Virus record (IMG/VR): IMGVR_UViG_3300026479_000007 | Location: 1-64,000 of that record | Source of the DNA: a virus | DNA length: 64,000 nucleotides | Direction: 5' to 3' (one strand) | Shown here: one piece after another, positions 1 to 7,474 of the stretch | How positions within the stretch are numbered: the first letter of the stretch is position 1 | Layout: each line of letters starts with the position of its first letter | Made by a program: the position numbers and the translations under genes | The notes under the pieces: generated by a model | The model's input: only the letters and a program-made list of their open reading frames with translations | Told to the model about the DNA's origin: nothing | Databases searched by the model: none

Positions 1-88
1 CATTTTCATAAAAATAAACTATAAATTTCTTATCATTATATTCATCTTCAACTGTAAAGTTTCCAATAAATTCTCCTAAATTTTTCAT
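1..88 (-). CDS. Hypothetical protein, 5' part only (runs off the window)
   Basis: An ATG on the minus strand at 88-86 opens a frame that stays open to the window edge, giving about 29 residues beginning MKNLGEFIGNFTVEDEYNDK. A well-formed Bacteroidota-type promoter lies directly upstream (105-136), which supports the start. No family is recognised from so short a fragment. Confidence 0.6.
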   Translation of the reverse strand, partial: MKNLGEFIGNFTVEDEYNDKKFIVYFYEN

Positions 89-104
89 ATATATATATTT
101 TTCA

Positions 105-136
105 CAAATATAAGTATTTTTTTATTTTTAAGCAAA
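105..136 (-). promoter_or_regulatory. Bacteroidota-type promoter (TTTG-N20-TATATTTG)
   Basis: On the minus strand TTTG (136-133) is followed after 20 bases by TATATTTG (112-105), matching the -33 TTTG / -7 TAnnTTTG consensus known for Bacteroidota. It sits just ahead of the partial gene starting at 88. Confidence 0.65.
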
Positions 137-175
137 TTTAAAATAGTTTTTAACAAAACGATTTTTTCTTTTTTG

Positions 176-188
176 TTTATATTTATAG
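176..188 (+). promoter_or_regulatory. Candidate phage promoter motif (TATATTTATA type)
   Basis: TTTATATTTATAG lies about 40 bases before the gene at 228. The same ATATTTAT core recurs in the gene's own orientation before many tagged and virion genes in this window. Confidence 0.35.
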
Positions 189-227
189 TTATTAGAATAA
201 ATAATAAATTTAAAAAAAATAAGAAAA

Positions 228-1331
228 ATGAAAATTAGCAAACAAGAACTTATAGATATGATTAGAGCGGAAGCTAAAAATATCAAAAGTGCTATGATTC
301 AAGAATCTGATGCTGTTACTGATTCTATTGATGTATTTGACGTTGATATGAATTCAAATGATGAGTTAGGTGATTCTGAAAAAGCTTTAACTTACAAAGA
401 CACTTCTAAAAAAGTTGAAAAAGAAGGAGAAGAACAAAAAATGCCAAAAATGAACTCTCAAGATGATAAAGGAGGTTCTGATGAGAAATCTGCTGTAGCA
501 GTTAAAGTTGATGCTGGAGCTAAAAAAGGAGGTGATAGTCATACTGCTGGTCAAGCAAAAGCTAATTTCACTTCTAAAAAAGACAATCAAGGTACTGAAG
601 CTTCTGGCCCTTTTGATGAAAGAATTAATGATTTAAAAATGAATTCAGAAGATAAATTGGTAGACGAAAAAGCTAAAACTTATGTGGCAGCTGGAGAGAG
701 TAAAGGAGGTAAAACTCACACTTCTGGTCAAGCAAAAGCTGATGTTCATGAAAGAATGCCTGAAGAAGATGCAAAAGAACCAACAGAAAGAATTGCTGCT
801 GGAATAGAAATTGATGGTAGTAACATCGACTTAAAAGAAACTTATACTAAAAAAGAGTTAAAAAACTTAATTTTAACTGAAGCGAAAAAAGCAGTTGTAA
901 ACTATAAAGAAAATTTAGTTAAAACTGAAAAAACTAAGCAATTAATGGAAGAATTATCTTTAATTAAAGAGAGTCTTGAAGAATATGGAGAATCTTTAGA
1001 GATTGAGGAGGGGTTGCTTGGTAAAGTTAAATATGCAATGACTAGTGGGTATCCAAAAATTGAGAAATTAGTATCTGAATTAGATAAAGCCAAAGAAAAA
1101 AACCCTGAAGGCTATAAAAAAGTTGAAGCTATTTTAGATAGATTTTCTGATGGTGAAATCAAAAAAATTAAACCAATGCAATCAGATGATTCTTTCCCTT
1201 TTACAAAAGAAAACTTTATGGCTTTAGCTGGATTCCACAACTTTAACATTACTGTTATTAGACCTGTTGGAGATACTCTTCCTTTTAAAGTAAATACTGG
1301 TGTAGGTAAAGTTACAGGACATTCTAGATAA
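228..1331 (+). CDS. Tagged hypothetical protein with internal repeats, candidate internal virion protein
   Basis: This 367-residue, highly charged protein belongs to no family I recognise. It begins MKISKQELIDMIRAEA, the N-terminal helix motif shared by many genes of this window, and a second copy (YTKKELKNLILTEAKKA) lies near residues 205-222. Residues about 95-180 contain two imperfect copies of a Gly/Lys-rich segment with the cores GGDSHTAGQAKA and GGKTHTSGQAKA. The low-complexity acidic first half is followed by a more globular C-terminal 150 residues. A hairpin terminator follows directly, so it is probably a single-gene unit. By analogy with T4 capsid-targeting sequences it may be packaged in the head; that is inference. 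Confidence 0.75.
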   Translation: MKISKQELIDMIRAEAKNIKSAMIQESDAVTDSIDVFDVDMNSNDELGDSEKALTYKDTSKKVEKEGEEQKMPKMNSQDDKGGSDEKSAVAVKVDAGAKKGGDSHTAGQAKANFTSKKDNQGTEASGPFDERINDLKMNSEDKLVDEKAKTYVAAGESKGGKTHTSGQAKADVHERMPEEDAKEPTERIAAGIEIDGSNIDLKETYTKKELKNLILTEAKKAVVNYKENLVKTEKTKQLMEELSLIKESLEEYGESLEIEEGLLGKVKYAMTSGYPKIEKLVSELDKAKEKNPEGYKKVEAILDRFSDGEIKKIKPMQSDDSFPFTKENFMALAGFHNFNITVIRPVGDTLPFKVNTGVGKVTGHSR

Positions 1332-1355
1332 AACATAATTACAACTTTAAACAAT

Positions 1356-1388
1356 AAAAAAAGGTCTATAAATTTAGACCTTTTTTTT
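1356..1388 (+). terminator. Intrinsic terminator, A/T-flanked hairpin
   Basis: Stem AAAGGTCTA / TAGACCTTT around a short AT loop is followed by T8 and preceded by an A run, so it could serve both strands. It closes the gene ending at 1331. Confidence 0.8.
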
Positions 1389-1451
1389 GTTTATGAAGTT
1401 AATATTTTATTTTCTAAATCTGTTAAAGAACTTTTTCCAAAATCTATAATT

Positions 1452-1937
1452 TTATAAACTATTACAATATTTATCTAAAACATTTTTTTCAAATTCACAT
1501 AAACTATTCATTCCTTTTCTGTGTATCTTCAATAAAACATCATCATAAGTTAAATAAGTATTTATATAATCATCTAAATTACATATATTATTGAAATCAG
1601 ATTTTTCATCCTTAAATAAATCAATAAACACTTCATTTTCACATATATCTAACTTTACTTCTAAAGTGATATCCTCTACCTTGTATTTAATTCCTATAAA
1701 TTTTGAAGACAAATACTCTAAAAATTCATTAAATTTTCCATAAAAAAAGTCTTCACAAAAAATGATACCTTTTTCAATATTGTCAAATTCTTGATGTGTA
1801 ATAAACAACTTTTTTTCAATTGAATAACCATCATAATATTTTTTGGCTAAAGAAATAAAAATATCAACTACACGATTAAATTCTTTTGATTCTTCAATTT
1901 CTTTAGGTATTAATATTTCAAAAAAATAAACTTTCAT
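1452..1937 (-). CDS. Hypothetical protein
   Basis: This 161-residue protein is rich in Lys, Glu and Asp (starts MKVYFFEILIPKEIEESKEF). I see no signal peptide, membrane segment or known motif, and it lacks the terminal tag motifs of its neighbours. It is convergent with the preceding gene and separated from it by a terminator. An AT-rich TTATTTATAAA element lies shortly before its start. Function unknown. Confidence 0.65.
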   Translation of the reverse strand: MKVYFFEILIPKEIEESKEFNRVVDIFISLAKKYYDGYSIEKKLFITHQEFDNIEKGIIFCEDFFYGKFNEFLEYLSSKFIGIKYKVEDITLEVKLDICENEVFIDLFKDEKSDFNNICNLDDYINTYLTYDDVLLKIHRKGMNSLCEFEKNVLDKYCNSL

Positions 1938-2031
1938 ATTATTAATTTTATAAATAAGTTAAAACAAAAACTATAAATTCTTAATTATATAACGTATTCA
2001 TTCAAAAAATATTACATTTTTTTATTTTTTA

Positions 2032-2045
2032 ATTATATTTATTAC
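2032..2045 (+). promoter_or_regulatory. Candidate phage promoter motif (TATATTTATT type)
   Basis: ATTATATTTATTAC lies about 30 bases upstream of the tagged gene at 2075, in gene orientation. Confidence 0.35.
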
Positions 2046-2074
2046 TATAAAACAATTCAAATTTTAAAAAAAAA

Positions 2075-2824
2075 ATGAAAATTAGCAAAGCAGAATTACA
2101 ACAAATCATCAAAGAAGAAGCTGATAGATTTTTAAAAATAAAAGCTCTAAAAGAAGAAAAAGCTAGAATTCAAAGAGAATTAAATGAAAATTACTCTATG
2201 GAAGAAGAAGTTACTGAAGAAGAGGATTCTTCTGGAGAAAAAGAAATGCCAGAAGCACCATCACACGAAGAAACTGATGCAAACCAAGTTACTGAAGAAG
2301 TATTAGCAACTTCAACTGAAAAAGAAAAAGAAGAAGAAGACAATATGAACGAAGAAGAAGTTTTAGCTGTTTCAGAAGAAGGTGAAGAAGAAAATATTGA
2401 AGAAGGTATTATGGATTGGTTTTCTAAATCAGAAAACAAAGAAGAAGCCAAAGTTAAAATGTGCGATAAAATAAAAGAGATGGTTAATGCTCATGATAAA
2501 ATGTCTCAACCACAAAAAGATAGCCTTTTGAAACAATGTGACAAAATAGCTGAAGCTTTATTAGCAAAAGGAAATGCAATTTTCAAAAAAGAACCATTAA
2601 TTAAATTTTATCCTAGACAAAATTCATATGCAATAATCGCTGTAGATGCAAAACCTGATAGTAAATGGGTTGAATTGTTACAAAATTTAGTTAAAGGAGC
2701 ATCTGAAGACTTAAAAGGTAGAGGATTAGCTGAAAGTGTAAGAGCAGAAGTGGAAAGATTAGATAAAGTTAAAGAATTGAAAAATAAAGCAAATTCATTA
2801 ATTGAAAATCTTAAAAAATTATAA
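2075..2824 (+). CDS. Tagged acidic hypothetical protein, candidate internal virion protein
   Basis: This 249-residue protein begins MKISKAELQQIIKEEADRF, nearly the same helix motif as the gene at 228. Residues about 35-110 are extremely rich in Glu and probably disordered. A compact segment from about residue 112 (GIMDWFSKSENKEEAKVKMC) to the end looks helical and globular. The shared tag followed by a charged linker and a small C-terminal domain suggests delivery of a small payload domain, but no function is recognised. A strong terminator follows. Confidence 0.75.
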   Translation: MKISKAELQQIIKEEADRFLKIKALKEEKARIQRELNENYSMEEEVTEEEDSSGEKEMPEAPSHEETDANQVTEEVLATSTEKEKEEEDNMNEEEVLAVSEEGEEENIEEGIMDWFSKSENKEEAKVKMCDKIKEMVNAHDKMSQPQKDSLLKQCDKIAEALLAKGNAIFKKEPLIKFYPRQNSYAIIAVDAKPDSKWVELLQNLVKGASEDLKGRGLAESVRAEVERLDKVKELKNKANSLIENLKKL

Positions 2825-2841
2825 AAATCAAATGTTATAAT

Positions 2842-2877
2842 AAAAAAAAAGCTCAACGATTGTTGAGCTTTTTTTAT
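2842..2877 (+). terminator. Bidirectional intrinsic terminator
   Basis: AGCTCAAC / GTTGAGCT stem with a 4-base loop, flanked by an A9 run and a T7 run. It separates two convergent genes. Confidence 0.85.
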
Positions 2878-2885
2878 TTTATTTT

Positions 2886-3209
2886 TTAATCAAACTTTTC
2901 CAACTCTCTTTCCATAGAATCAAATAATATTCTAGAAACTACTTGCATTCTTTTCTGAAAAATAATACCTCTTATCCATTTAATGGTCAAAAAAGAAAAT
3001 AAAGCTACAAAAAATCCTGAAACATAAAAAGCTACTTCATACATTTTTTGGTTAGTAAAAATGTTTTCTAAAAATAAAAATATAAAACTAGATAAAACCA
3101 ATCCAGTAAAACATTCAAAAAATATCTTTTTAGCCTTTCTTTCTTTTTCTTTAAAAAACTTAGTACATTCTTCTCTTTTTTCTTTTCTAATTTCTTTTTG
3201 CCCTTTCAT
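2886..3209 (-). CDS. Small membrane protein, two transmembrane segments
   Basis: This 107-residue protein has a very basic N-terminus (about 28 residues), two hydrophobic stretches near residues 31-50 (FFECFTGLVLSSFIFLFL) and 58-76 (VAFYVSGFFVALFSFLTI), then a charged tail. Two transmembrane helices with charged termini would fit a holin-like protein, but the long cytoplasmic tails and the absence of a lysis-cassette context leave that open. It is flanked by terminators, so it is transcribed alone. Confidence 0.65.
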   Translation of the reverse strand: MKGQKEIRKEKREECTKFFKEKERKAKKIFFECFTGLVLSSFIFLFLENIFTNQKMYEVAFYVSGFFVALFSFLTIKWIRGIIFQKRMQVVSRILFDSMERELEKFD

Positions 3210-3278
3210 ATTTTTCTGTTTAAAATGAATCTTATATTTATTAAACGTATTTTTTTATAAATTATTACAAAAAATTTT

Positions 3279-3290
3279 TATATTTATAAT
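3279..3290 (+). promoter_or_regulatory. Candidate phage promoter motif (TATATTTATAAT)
   Basis: TATATTTATAAT lies 16 bases before the ATG at 3307. It is one of the clearest examples of the recurrent motif. Confidence 0.4.
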
Positions 3291-3306
3291 AAATAAATGG
3301 ATAAAT

Positions 3307-3774
3307 ATGAAATTCATAAGGAAAGAAATTCAAAAAATATTAAATGAACAACATAGAGAATCAACTATTATCTCAAACTATAAAATAGAAGGTTCTTATG
3401 AAAGTATATTTAATAAACTGAATGAATTAAAAAGTGTGGGTAAAAAATTAGACACAAACTTTCTGGAAAATATAAGTGATATTCAAATTTTGTCTATAAA
3501 TGAATTTCTGGGTAGGTTAATTTGTGAAATAGGTTATAAAAGTGGAGATGTTGTTTTGTTTTATAAATCTCAAAGTGGGACTAGTGGTAAAGAAAAAGGA
3601 GCTTGGTTTCCAATTCCTGGGTTCACAAAAAATTCTTTTAGAATGTTAAATAAAAACTTTCCAGAAAATTGGTTTATAAAAGGTTCTTTAAACGATATTT
3701 CTAATAGATATGGGAGTAAAGCTTTTGATTATACAGCCGATTTCATAAAAGCTCAAGAAAATAATATTTTTTAA
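3307..3774 (+). CDS. Tagged hypothetical protein
   Basis: This 155-residue protein begins MKFIRKEIQKILNEQH, a variant of the N-terminal helix motif shared by the tagged set. The remainder looks like one compact alpha/beta domain with aromatic clusters (KGAWFPIPGF, ENWFIKG). No catalytic motif is evident and no family is recognised. It is a single-gene unit between a candidate promoter and a terminator whose stem begins at the stop codon. Confidence 0.7.
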   Translation: MKFIRKEIQKILNEQHRESTIISNYKIEGSYESIFNKLNELKSVGKKLDTNFLENISDIQILSINEFLGRLICEIGYKSGDVVLFYKSQSGTSGKEKGAWFPIPGFTKNSFRMLNKNFPENWFIKGSLNDISNRYGSKAFDYTADFIKAQENNIF

Positions 3775-3810
3775 AAAAAAAAGTGTTTTAATATATAAAA
3801 CACTTTTTGT
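3773..3810 (+). terminator. Bidirectional intrinsic terminator
   Basis: AAAAAGTGTTTTA / TAAAACACTTTTT hairpin between convergent genes. Its A run begins within the stop codon of the upstream gene. Confidence 0.85.
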
Positions 3811-3815
3811 AAATA

Positions 3816-4214
3816 TTATTTTAAGATTTCTTTAGCTACTTGTGATACTAATTTATTATCAGCTTTGCCCTTATAACTTTTGTTGAATTCACCCATAATT
3901 TGTCCTAAATTATTCATCCCATTTTCTTTTAGATTAATAATAATATTTCTAATTTCATCTTCAGACATCATTTTAGGCATATAAGGAGATAGGTATTCTA
4001 ATTCTTTTTTTGAATTTTCATCACCATTTTGAATTAATGATTTTTCTAATCTCTTTAAAATAACTAAAACGTTTTTATCTATAGATTCAATCCCTCTAGC
4101 TTCTTGCAATTGTATTTCACCTTTAATTAATCCAAGGAAGTTTTTTTTGTCCATTTCCTTATTTTTAAATGCTACCATAAAGTCCGAATTGATTTTTTCT
4201 TTTAATGTTTTCAT
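3816..4214 (-). CDS. GatB/YqeY-domain protein
   Basis: The 132-residue protein has the full length and pattern of the YqeY family: MKTLKEKINSDFMVAFKNK at the start, LGLIKGEIQLQEARG near residue 35, ELEYLSPYMPKMMSEDEI in the middle, and MGEFNKSYKGKADNKLVSQV at the end. The domain is related to the tail of GatB, the tRNA-dependent amidotransferase subunit, where it helps bind tRNA; stand-alone YqeY proteins have no settled function. I chose the ATG at 4214 because the alternative GTG at 4232 falls inside the -7 promoter box. In this phage it may act with the encoded tRNAs, which is inference. Confidence 0.8.
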   Translation of the reverse strand: MKTLKEKINSDFMVAFKNKEMDKKNFLGLIKGEIQLQEARGIESIDKNVLVILKRLEKSLIQNGDENSKKELEYLSPYMPKMMSEDEIRNIIINLKENGMNNLGQIMGEFNKSYKGKADNKLVSQVAKEILK

Positions 4215-4231
4215 AAGTTTATTTTTTTTCA

Positions 4232-4239
4232 CAAATATA
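4232..4239 (-). promoter_or_regulatory. Bacteroidota-type -7 element (TATATTTG)
   Basis: TATATTTG on the minus strand lies 17 bases before the YqeY-like ATG at 4214. The -33 position holds only TTTT. It implies a very short leader and excludes the upstream GTG as start. Confidence 0.5.
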
Positions 4240-4302
4240 ATATTTTTATATAATAAATAAAAAAAAAAATATATTTATATAATATAAAAACTTCCCAGAA
4301 AA

Positions 4303-4734
4303 ATGAAAAAACAAGAAATTAGAAAAATAATAAGAGAAGCTTTAAATTCTAATGAAAATAGATATACAACTAAAGACGTTTCTTTAGAGTTATATTTAAG
4401 TAAAATTTTAGGTAAAGATGATTATTTTGACTCAACAAGCAAAGCAACTGTAGAGTGGGGATTGGATATAGAAGAAAAGTCTTATGGAATTACCAACTTT
4501 AAGCCTATTATATATAAAATAACTTTAAATGCTCAAATTTGGAGAGAAAAATTACAAGATTTAGAAGAAATGAATAGAGTAATCGACTTCAAAGAAGGCA
4601 TAAGTCATGGAGATACATTTGAAGGTTTTAAAATAAATATAAATGAAGACACTGGAAGTAAAGCAATGTTTCCAGTAGAAATTTCAGTAAGTGATAGTTA
4701 TAATTCAATTGATGTTACTTTTGAATATCCTTGA
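4303..4734 (+). CDS. Tagged hypothetical protein
   Basis: This 143-residue protein begins MKKQEIRKIIREALNSNE, a compact version of the N-terminal helix motif. After a short linker it forms one domain with regular beta-strand patterning (YGITNFKPIIYKITLNAQIW) and an acidic C-terminus. No catalytic residues or known fold are recognised. It is divergent from the YqeY-like gene, and a TATATTTATATAAT element lies about 20 bases upstream. Confidence 0.7.
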   Translation: MKKQEIRKIIREALNSNENRYTTKDVSLELYLSKILGKDDYFDSTSKATVEWGLDIEEKSYGITNFKPIIYKITLNAQIWREKLQDLEEMNRVIDFKEGISHGDTFEGFKININEDTGSKAMFPVEISVSDSYNSIDVTFEYP

Positions 4735-4750
4735 TAAATAAAAAAACTAA

Positions 4751-4798
4751 TATGGAAGATGAAATTTTAGAGTTAGAAGAATTAGAAGTAAAAACTAA
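4751..4798 (+). CDS. Possible short acidic ORF ending at an A-rich slippery run
   Basis: ATG at 4751 opens a 15-residue acidic frame (MEDEILELEELEVKN) that stops just after the heptamer A AAA AAC. Removing one base from that A run would extend it to a coherent 31-residue acidic peptide ending NWFNEQGF at 4847. The -1 frame also stays open to 4887. Either a homopolymer error or a frameshift site is possible, and I cannot tell which. Confidence 0.25.
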
Positions 4799-4855
4799 AG
4801 AAGAGCCAATGGATGATTTTAATTGGTTCAATGAACAAGGTTTTTAAAAAGAAAT

Positions 4856-4886
4856 ACGGTTTAGGACCGTTATGGTTAAGGCCATA
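4856..4886 (+). other. Two tandem 5-bp hairpins ahead of a terminator
   Basis: ACGGT/ACCGT (4856-4870) is followed directly by TATGG/CCATA (4871-4886), each with a 5-6 base loop. They sit immediately before the terminator hairpin and just after the short acidic frame. They may be part of a small structured RNA or of the termination signal. The same bases also read as the end of a short frame (YGLGPLWLRP then stop). Confidence 0.35.
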
Positions 4887-4887
4887 A

Positions 4888-4935
4888 AAGACCATCTAAA
4901 TTGTCGCTACTATAGATGGTCTTCTTTTTTTTTTT
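4888..4935 (+). terminator. Intrinsic terminator
   Basis: Perfect 10-bp stem AAGACCATCT / AGATGGTCTT around a 16-base loop, followed by a T-rich tract. It closes the unit starting at 4303. Confidence 0.8.
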
Positions 4936-4949
4936 AAATATTTATTATT

Positions 4950-5918
4950 ATGATTAAAGAAATTCAAATTATAGAAATAGAAAAAAATTTAAATGAAGTT
5001 TTTTCTTATTTAATTCAAGAAGATTTAGATAAGTCTTCTCCAACATTTGAATGGGATTTAACAAATGAAAAAATAAAAAAATCTACAAAAAATATCAAAA
5101 CAATAGAACAAGCCAAAACTTATTTAGATATACTTTTTAAAATGTTTAAAAAAGTTCCTAAAAAAATTAAATATAAACTATTAAAATATTTCTTTATCTC
5201 CTTAATTGGAATTATAGGTTATTCACAATTATTTGATTATTCAGAAAAAAATGCACCTGAACTAAAAGGAGAAATTTCTCTTTTGAAAAACGATTTAAAG
5301 TCAGCCAATAAAATCATTAAAAAAAATAAATTATTTTCTATTCCAAAAAAAACATCTGAAAAAGGAAAGTTATTGTTAAAAAAAGAAGAAGGTGAATATG
5401 GTGAGACTGGAGAACCTGTTTTAACTGCATATGACATTAAAGATAAATCAATAACTATTGGTTGGGGGCATGCTGAAAGAAAAAGCTTTTCTCAATATAA
5501 AGTGGGGGATGTTATTTCCAGAAAAAGAGCTGAAGAATTATTTAAACAAGATTTAAAGATAGCTGAAGATGCTGTAAATGATGTTTTTAAAACTTGGAAA
5601 GATAAAGATATTGAATTTTATATAGACCAAGATATGTATGATGCTATGGTTTCTATGGCTTTCAATATGGGACGAAGTGGCTTTAGAAGTACTGATTTTA
5701 TACAATTAGTCAAAAAAGGTAAATACGAAGAAGCTAAAGAAAGAATTTTGACCACAAATGTCACACATAAAGGTCATATTACAAGAAGAGAAAGAGAATC
5801 TGAGATATTTGGAAAACAATTAGATAAAAATCCATTTATCGTAAGTAAAATAGATAGTAGAGTTAATATTTCTGAAACTTACAAAAAAAGATTAAAAAAA
5901 TTAGCGGGTATAATTTAA
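4950..5918 (+). CDS. Membrane-anchored GH24 lysozyme with C-terminal LSGI-type tag
   Basis: The 322-residue protein has a C-terminal phage lysozyme domain (about 138-295) of the T4/P21 family that cleaves the peptidoglycan glycan backbone. The catalytic triad pattern is visible: E147 (in KKEEGE), D162 (AYD) and T169 followed by IGWGH; the MAFNMG segment typical of the family lies near residue 237. Unlike T4 lysozyme it carries about 135 extra N-terminal residues with a transmembrane helix (about 77-95) and a charged, possibly coiled stretch. The last residues, ISETYKKRLKKLAGII, match the second tag motif found on four other proteins here. It may be a virion-associated entry enzyme rather than, or in addition to, an endolysin; that is inference. 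Confidence 0.9.
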   Translation: MIKEIQIIEIEKNLNEVFSYLIQEDLDKSSPTFEWDLTNEKIKKSTKNIKTIEQAKTYLDILFKMFKKVPKKIKYKLLKYFFISLIGIIGYSQLFDYSEKNAPELKGEISLLKNDLKSANKIIKKNKLFSIPKKTSEKGKLLLKKEEGEYGETGEPVLTAYDIKDKSITIGWGHAERKSFSQYKVGDVISRKRAEELFKQDLKIAEDAVNDVFKTWKDKDIEFYIDQDMYDAMVSMAFNMGRSGFRSTDFIQLVKKGKYEEAKERILTTNVTHKGHITRRERESEIFGKQLDKNPFIVSKIDSRVNISETYKKRLKKLAGII

Positions 5919-5962
5919 AAAAAATAATATTTCTTTATATTTATATTTGTATTTAAACAAAT

Positions 5963-6036
5963 GGGGGATTAGCTCAGATGGCAAGAGCGTCTGCCTTGCA
6001 CGCAGAAGGTCATCGGTTCGACTCCGATATCCTCCA
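5963..6036 (+). tRNA. tRNA-Ala (UGC)
   Basis: Complete cloverleaf: acceptor GGGGGAT/ATCCTCC with one G-U pair, D-arm AGCTC...GAGC, anticodon loop CTTGCAC with TGC, T-loop GTTCGACT, discriminator A. CCA is not encoded. It lies apart from the minus-strand tRNA island. Confidence 0.95.
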
Positions 6037-6065
6037 CTTTGAACAAAACTATTTTTCGTTAACAC

Positions 6066-6932
6066 ATGTGGCTTATAAAAGATTTCTTCATTAATTTCCT
6101 ATTAAAAATTAGACTTTTCTTATTGTTATCATTTAATTCAAAAAGATTTTCAAATATAAATAATAAAATTGAAAAAAAAGGTTGGAACTTAACTTTTCAA
6201 GATGAATTTAATGAAAAAAAATTGAATAAAAAGAAATGGAGAACCGATAATTACTATGGATTAAGATATCATCCAGGTAATATCACAGAAAAAAATGAAG
6301 CACCAAACTATTATTGTGGTGATAATATGTTTGAGTTTACAGAAACTACCCTCAAACAAAAAGCGGAAAAGAAAGATACTAAAATAAATCACACTGATTG
6401 GGACGGTAAAAACTATGGTAGATACACTATTCCTTATAAAATTGGACAAATAGATAGTTCAAAATCATTTCAACAAAAATATGGATATTTTGAAATAAGA
6501 AGTAAAATAACTTCAGAACCAGGACATTGGCCTGCTTTTTGGTTAGCTTCAAAAGAATCTTGGCCACCAGAGATTGATATATATGAAATTTATACTGGTA
6601 AAAAAAGAAATGGATTAGTTAATTTTGAATCAAATTTTCATTGGGGAAAAGGTAAAGATAAAAAAATGAAAGTTGGAAATCATAACGTAGCTAATCTTTC
6701 AAAAAAATTTCACACTTATGCTGTAGAATGGAATGAAAAATGTTTTAAAATTTATTATGATAATTTACTTGTTAGAGTTTTTAGCAACCCAAAAGCTTTA
6801 GAATTCTTTAAGTATCCTATGCATATCATAATAGGAAATCAAATAGACCCAGTAATAGATAGAGGGTTAGAAAATGTAAACTTTCCAACTTATCACGAAA
6901 TAGATTACGTTAGAGTTTACGAGAAAAAGTAA
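6066..6932 (+). CDS. GH16-family endo-beta-glucanase-like enzyme
   Basis: The 288-residue protein is a glycoside hydrolase family 16 enzyme. It shows the start signature WNLTFQDEFN (about 40-49), a GYFEIRSKI strand and WPAFWL (about 155-160), the catalytic motif E169-I-D-I-Y-E174 (nucleophile E169, acid/base E174), and the terminal strand EIDYVRVYEK. Family members hydrolyse beta-1,3/1,4-glucans or algal polysaccharides such as laminarin, agar and carrageenan; the substrate cannot be told from sequence here. An N-terminal hydrophobic stretch (about 6-22) could be a signal anchor. It follows tRNA-Ala and is convergent with the HNH gene. For a phage it may degrade capsule or exopolysaccharide. 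Confidence 0.88.
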   Translation: MWLIKDFFINFLLKIRLFLLLSFNSKRFSNINNKIEKKGWNLTFQDEFNEKKLNKKKWRTDNYYGLRYHPGNITEKNEAPNYYCGDNMFEFTETTLKQKAEKKDTKINHTDWDGKNYGRYTIPYKIGQIDSSKSFQQKYGYFEIRSKITSEPGHWPAFWLASKESWPPEIDIYEIYTGKKRNGLVNFESNFHWGKGKDKKMKVGNHNVANLSKKFHTYAVEWNEKCFKIYYDNLLVRVFSNPKALEFFKYPMHIIIGNQIDPVIDRGLENVNFPTYHEIDYVRVYEKK

Positions 6933-6934
6933 TT

Positions 6935-7423
6935 TTATTTTTTAACATAAAAATCCCATGTTTTATGTACGTTCTCAAATTTTCTAATATAATTTATATA
7001 AGAAGGTTTAAATGGAATTTTTGATAATTTCATATTAGCTTCTTCAGGAGTTTTATTTCCTTTTTTGCCATTACAACTCTTACAACAAGTAGCTAAATTC
7101 CCCCAGCTATTAGAACCACCCCTAGAACTAGGGATAACATGGTCTATTGTTAAATTTTCTTCACTACCACAATATAAGCATTTAAATTCATCTCTTTTAA
7201 ATATATTCTGCCTACATAAATGCACTCGTCTAAATGGAACAGAAACATATTTTAATAATCTTATTACAGTAGGTCTTTTAAATTCCTCCTTATCTGTAAC
7301 TATAGGATTTCCTTTTATACATTCTAAAATTTCAGCTTTTCCCTTAAAGACTAACTTAAATCCTCTAGCTAAAGTTGTAATATTTATAGGCTGATATGTA
7401 CTATTTAATACTAATACTTTCAT
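6935..7423 (-). CDS. HNH endonuclease
   Basis: The 162-residue protein has a complete HNH core: C82-x2-C85 and C114-x2-C117 zinc ligands, D94-H95 in LTIDHVIPSSRGG, N109, and a third position filled by N118 in CNGKKGN. The N-terminal segment MKVLVLNSTYQPINI is typical of stand-alone HNH proteins common in Bacteroidota and their phages. It could be a homing-type nuclease, a packaging-associated nuclease or a DNA-degrading enzyme. It overlaps nothing and converges on the GH16 gene with 2 bases between stops. Confidence 0.88.
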   Translation of the reverse strand: MKVLVLNSTYQPINITTLARGFKLVFKGKAEILECIKGNPIVTDKEEFKRPTVIRLLKYVSVPFRRVHLCRQNIFKRDEFKCLYCGSEENLTIDHVIPSSRGGSNSWGNLATCCKSCNGKKGNKTPEEANMKLSKIPFKPSYINYIRKFENVHKTWDFYVKK

Positions 7424-7474
7424 ATAACAACTATTTATTTATAAATATAAATAAGTTTCTTTAAAATTAAAAGT

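Noticed and set aside
2886-3209. Naming the two-helix membrane protein a holin
   Set aside because: Only topology supports it; it is transcribed alone, far from the amidase, and has long charged tails.
4215-4232. Upstream GTG start (4232) for the YqeY-like protein
   Set aside because: The GTG overlaps the TATATTTG promoter box, and the ATG at 4214 gives the family's normal N-terminus.
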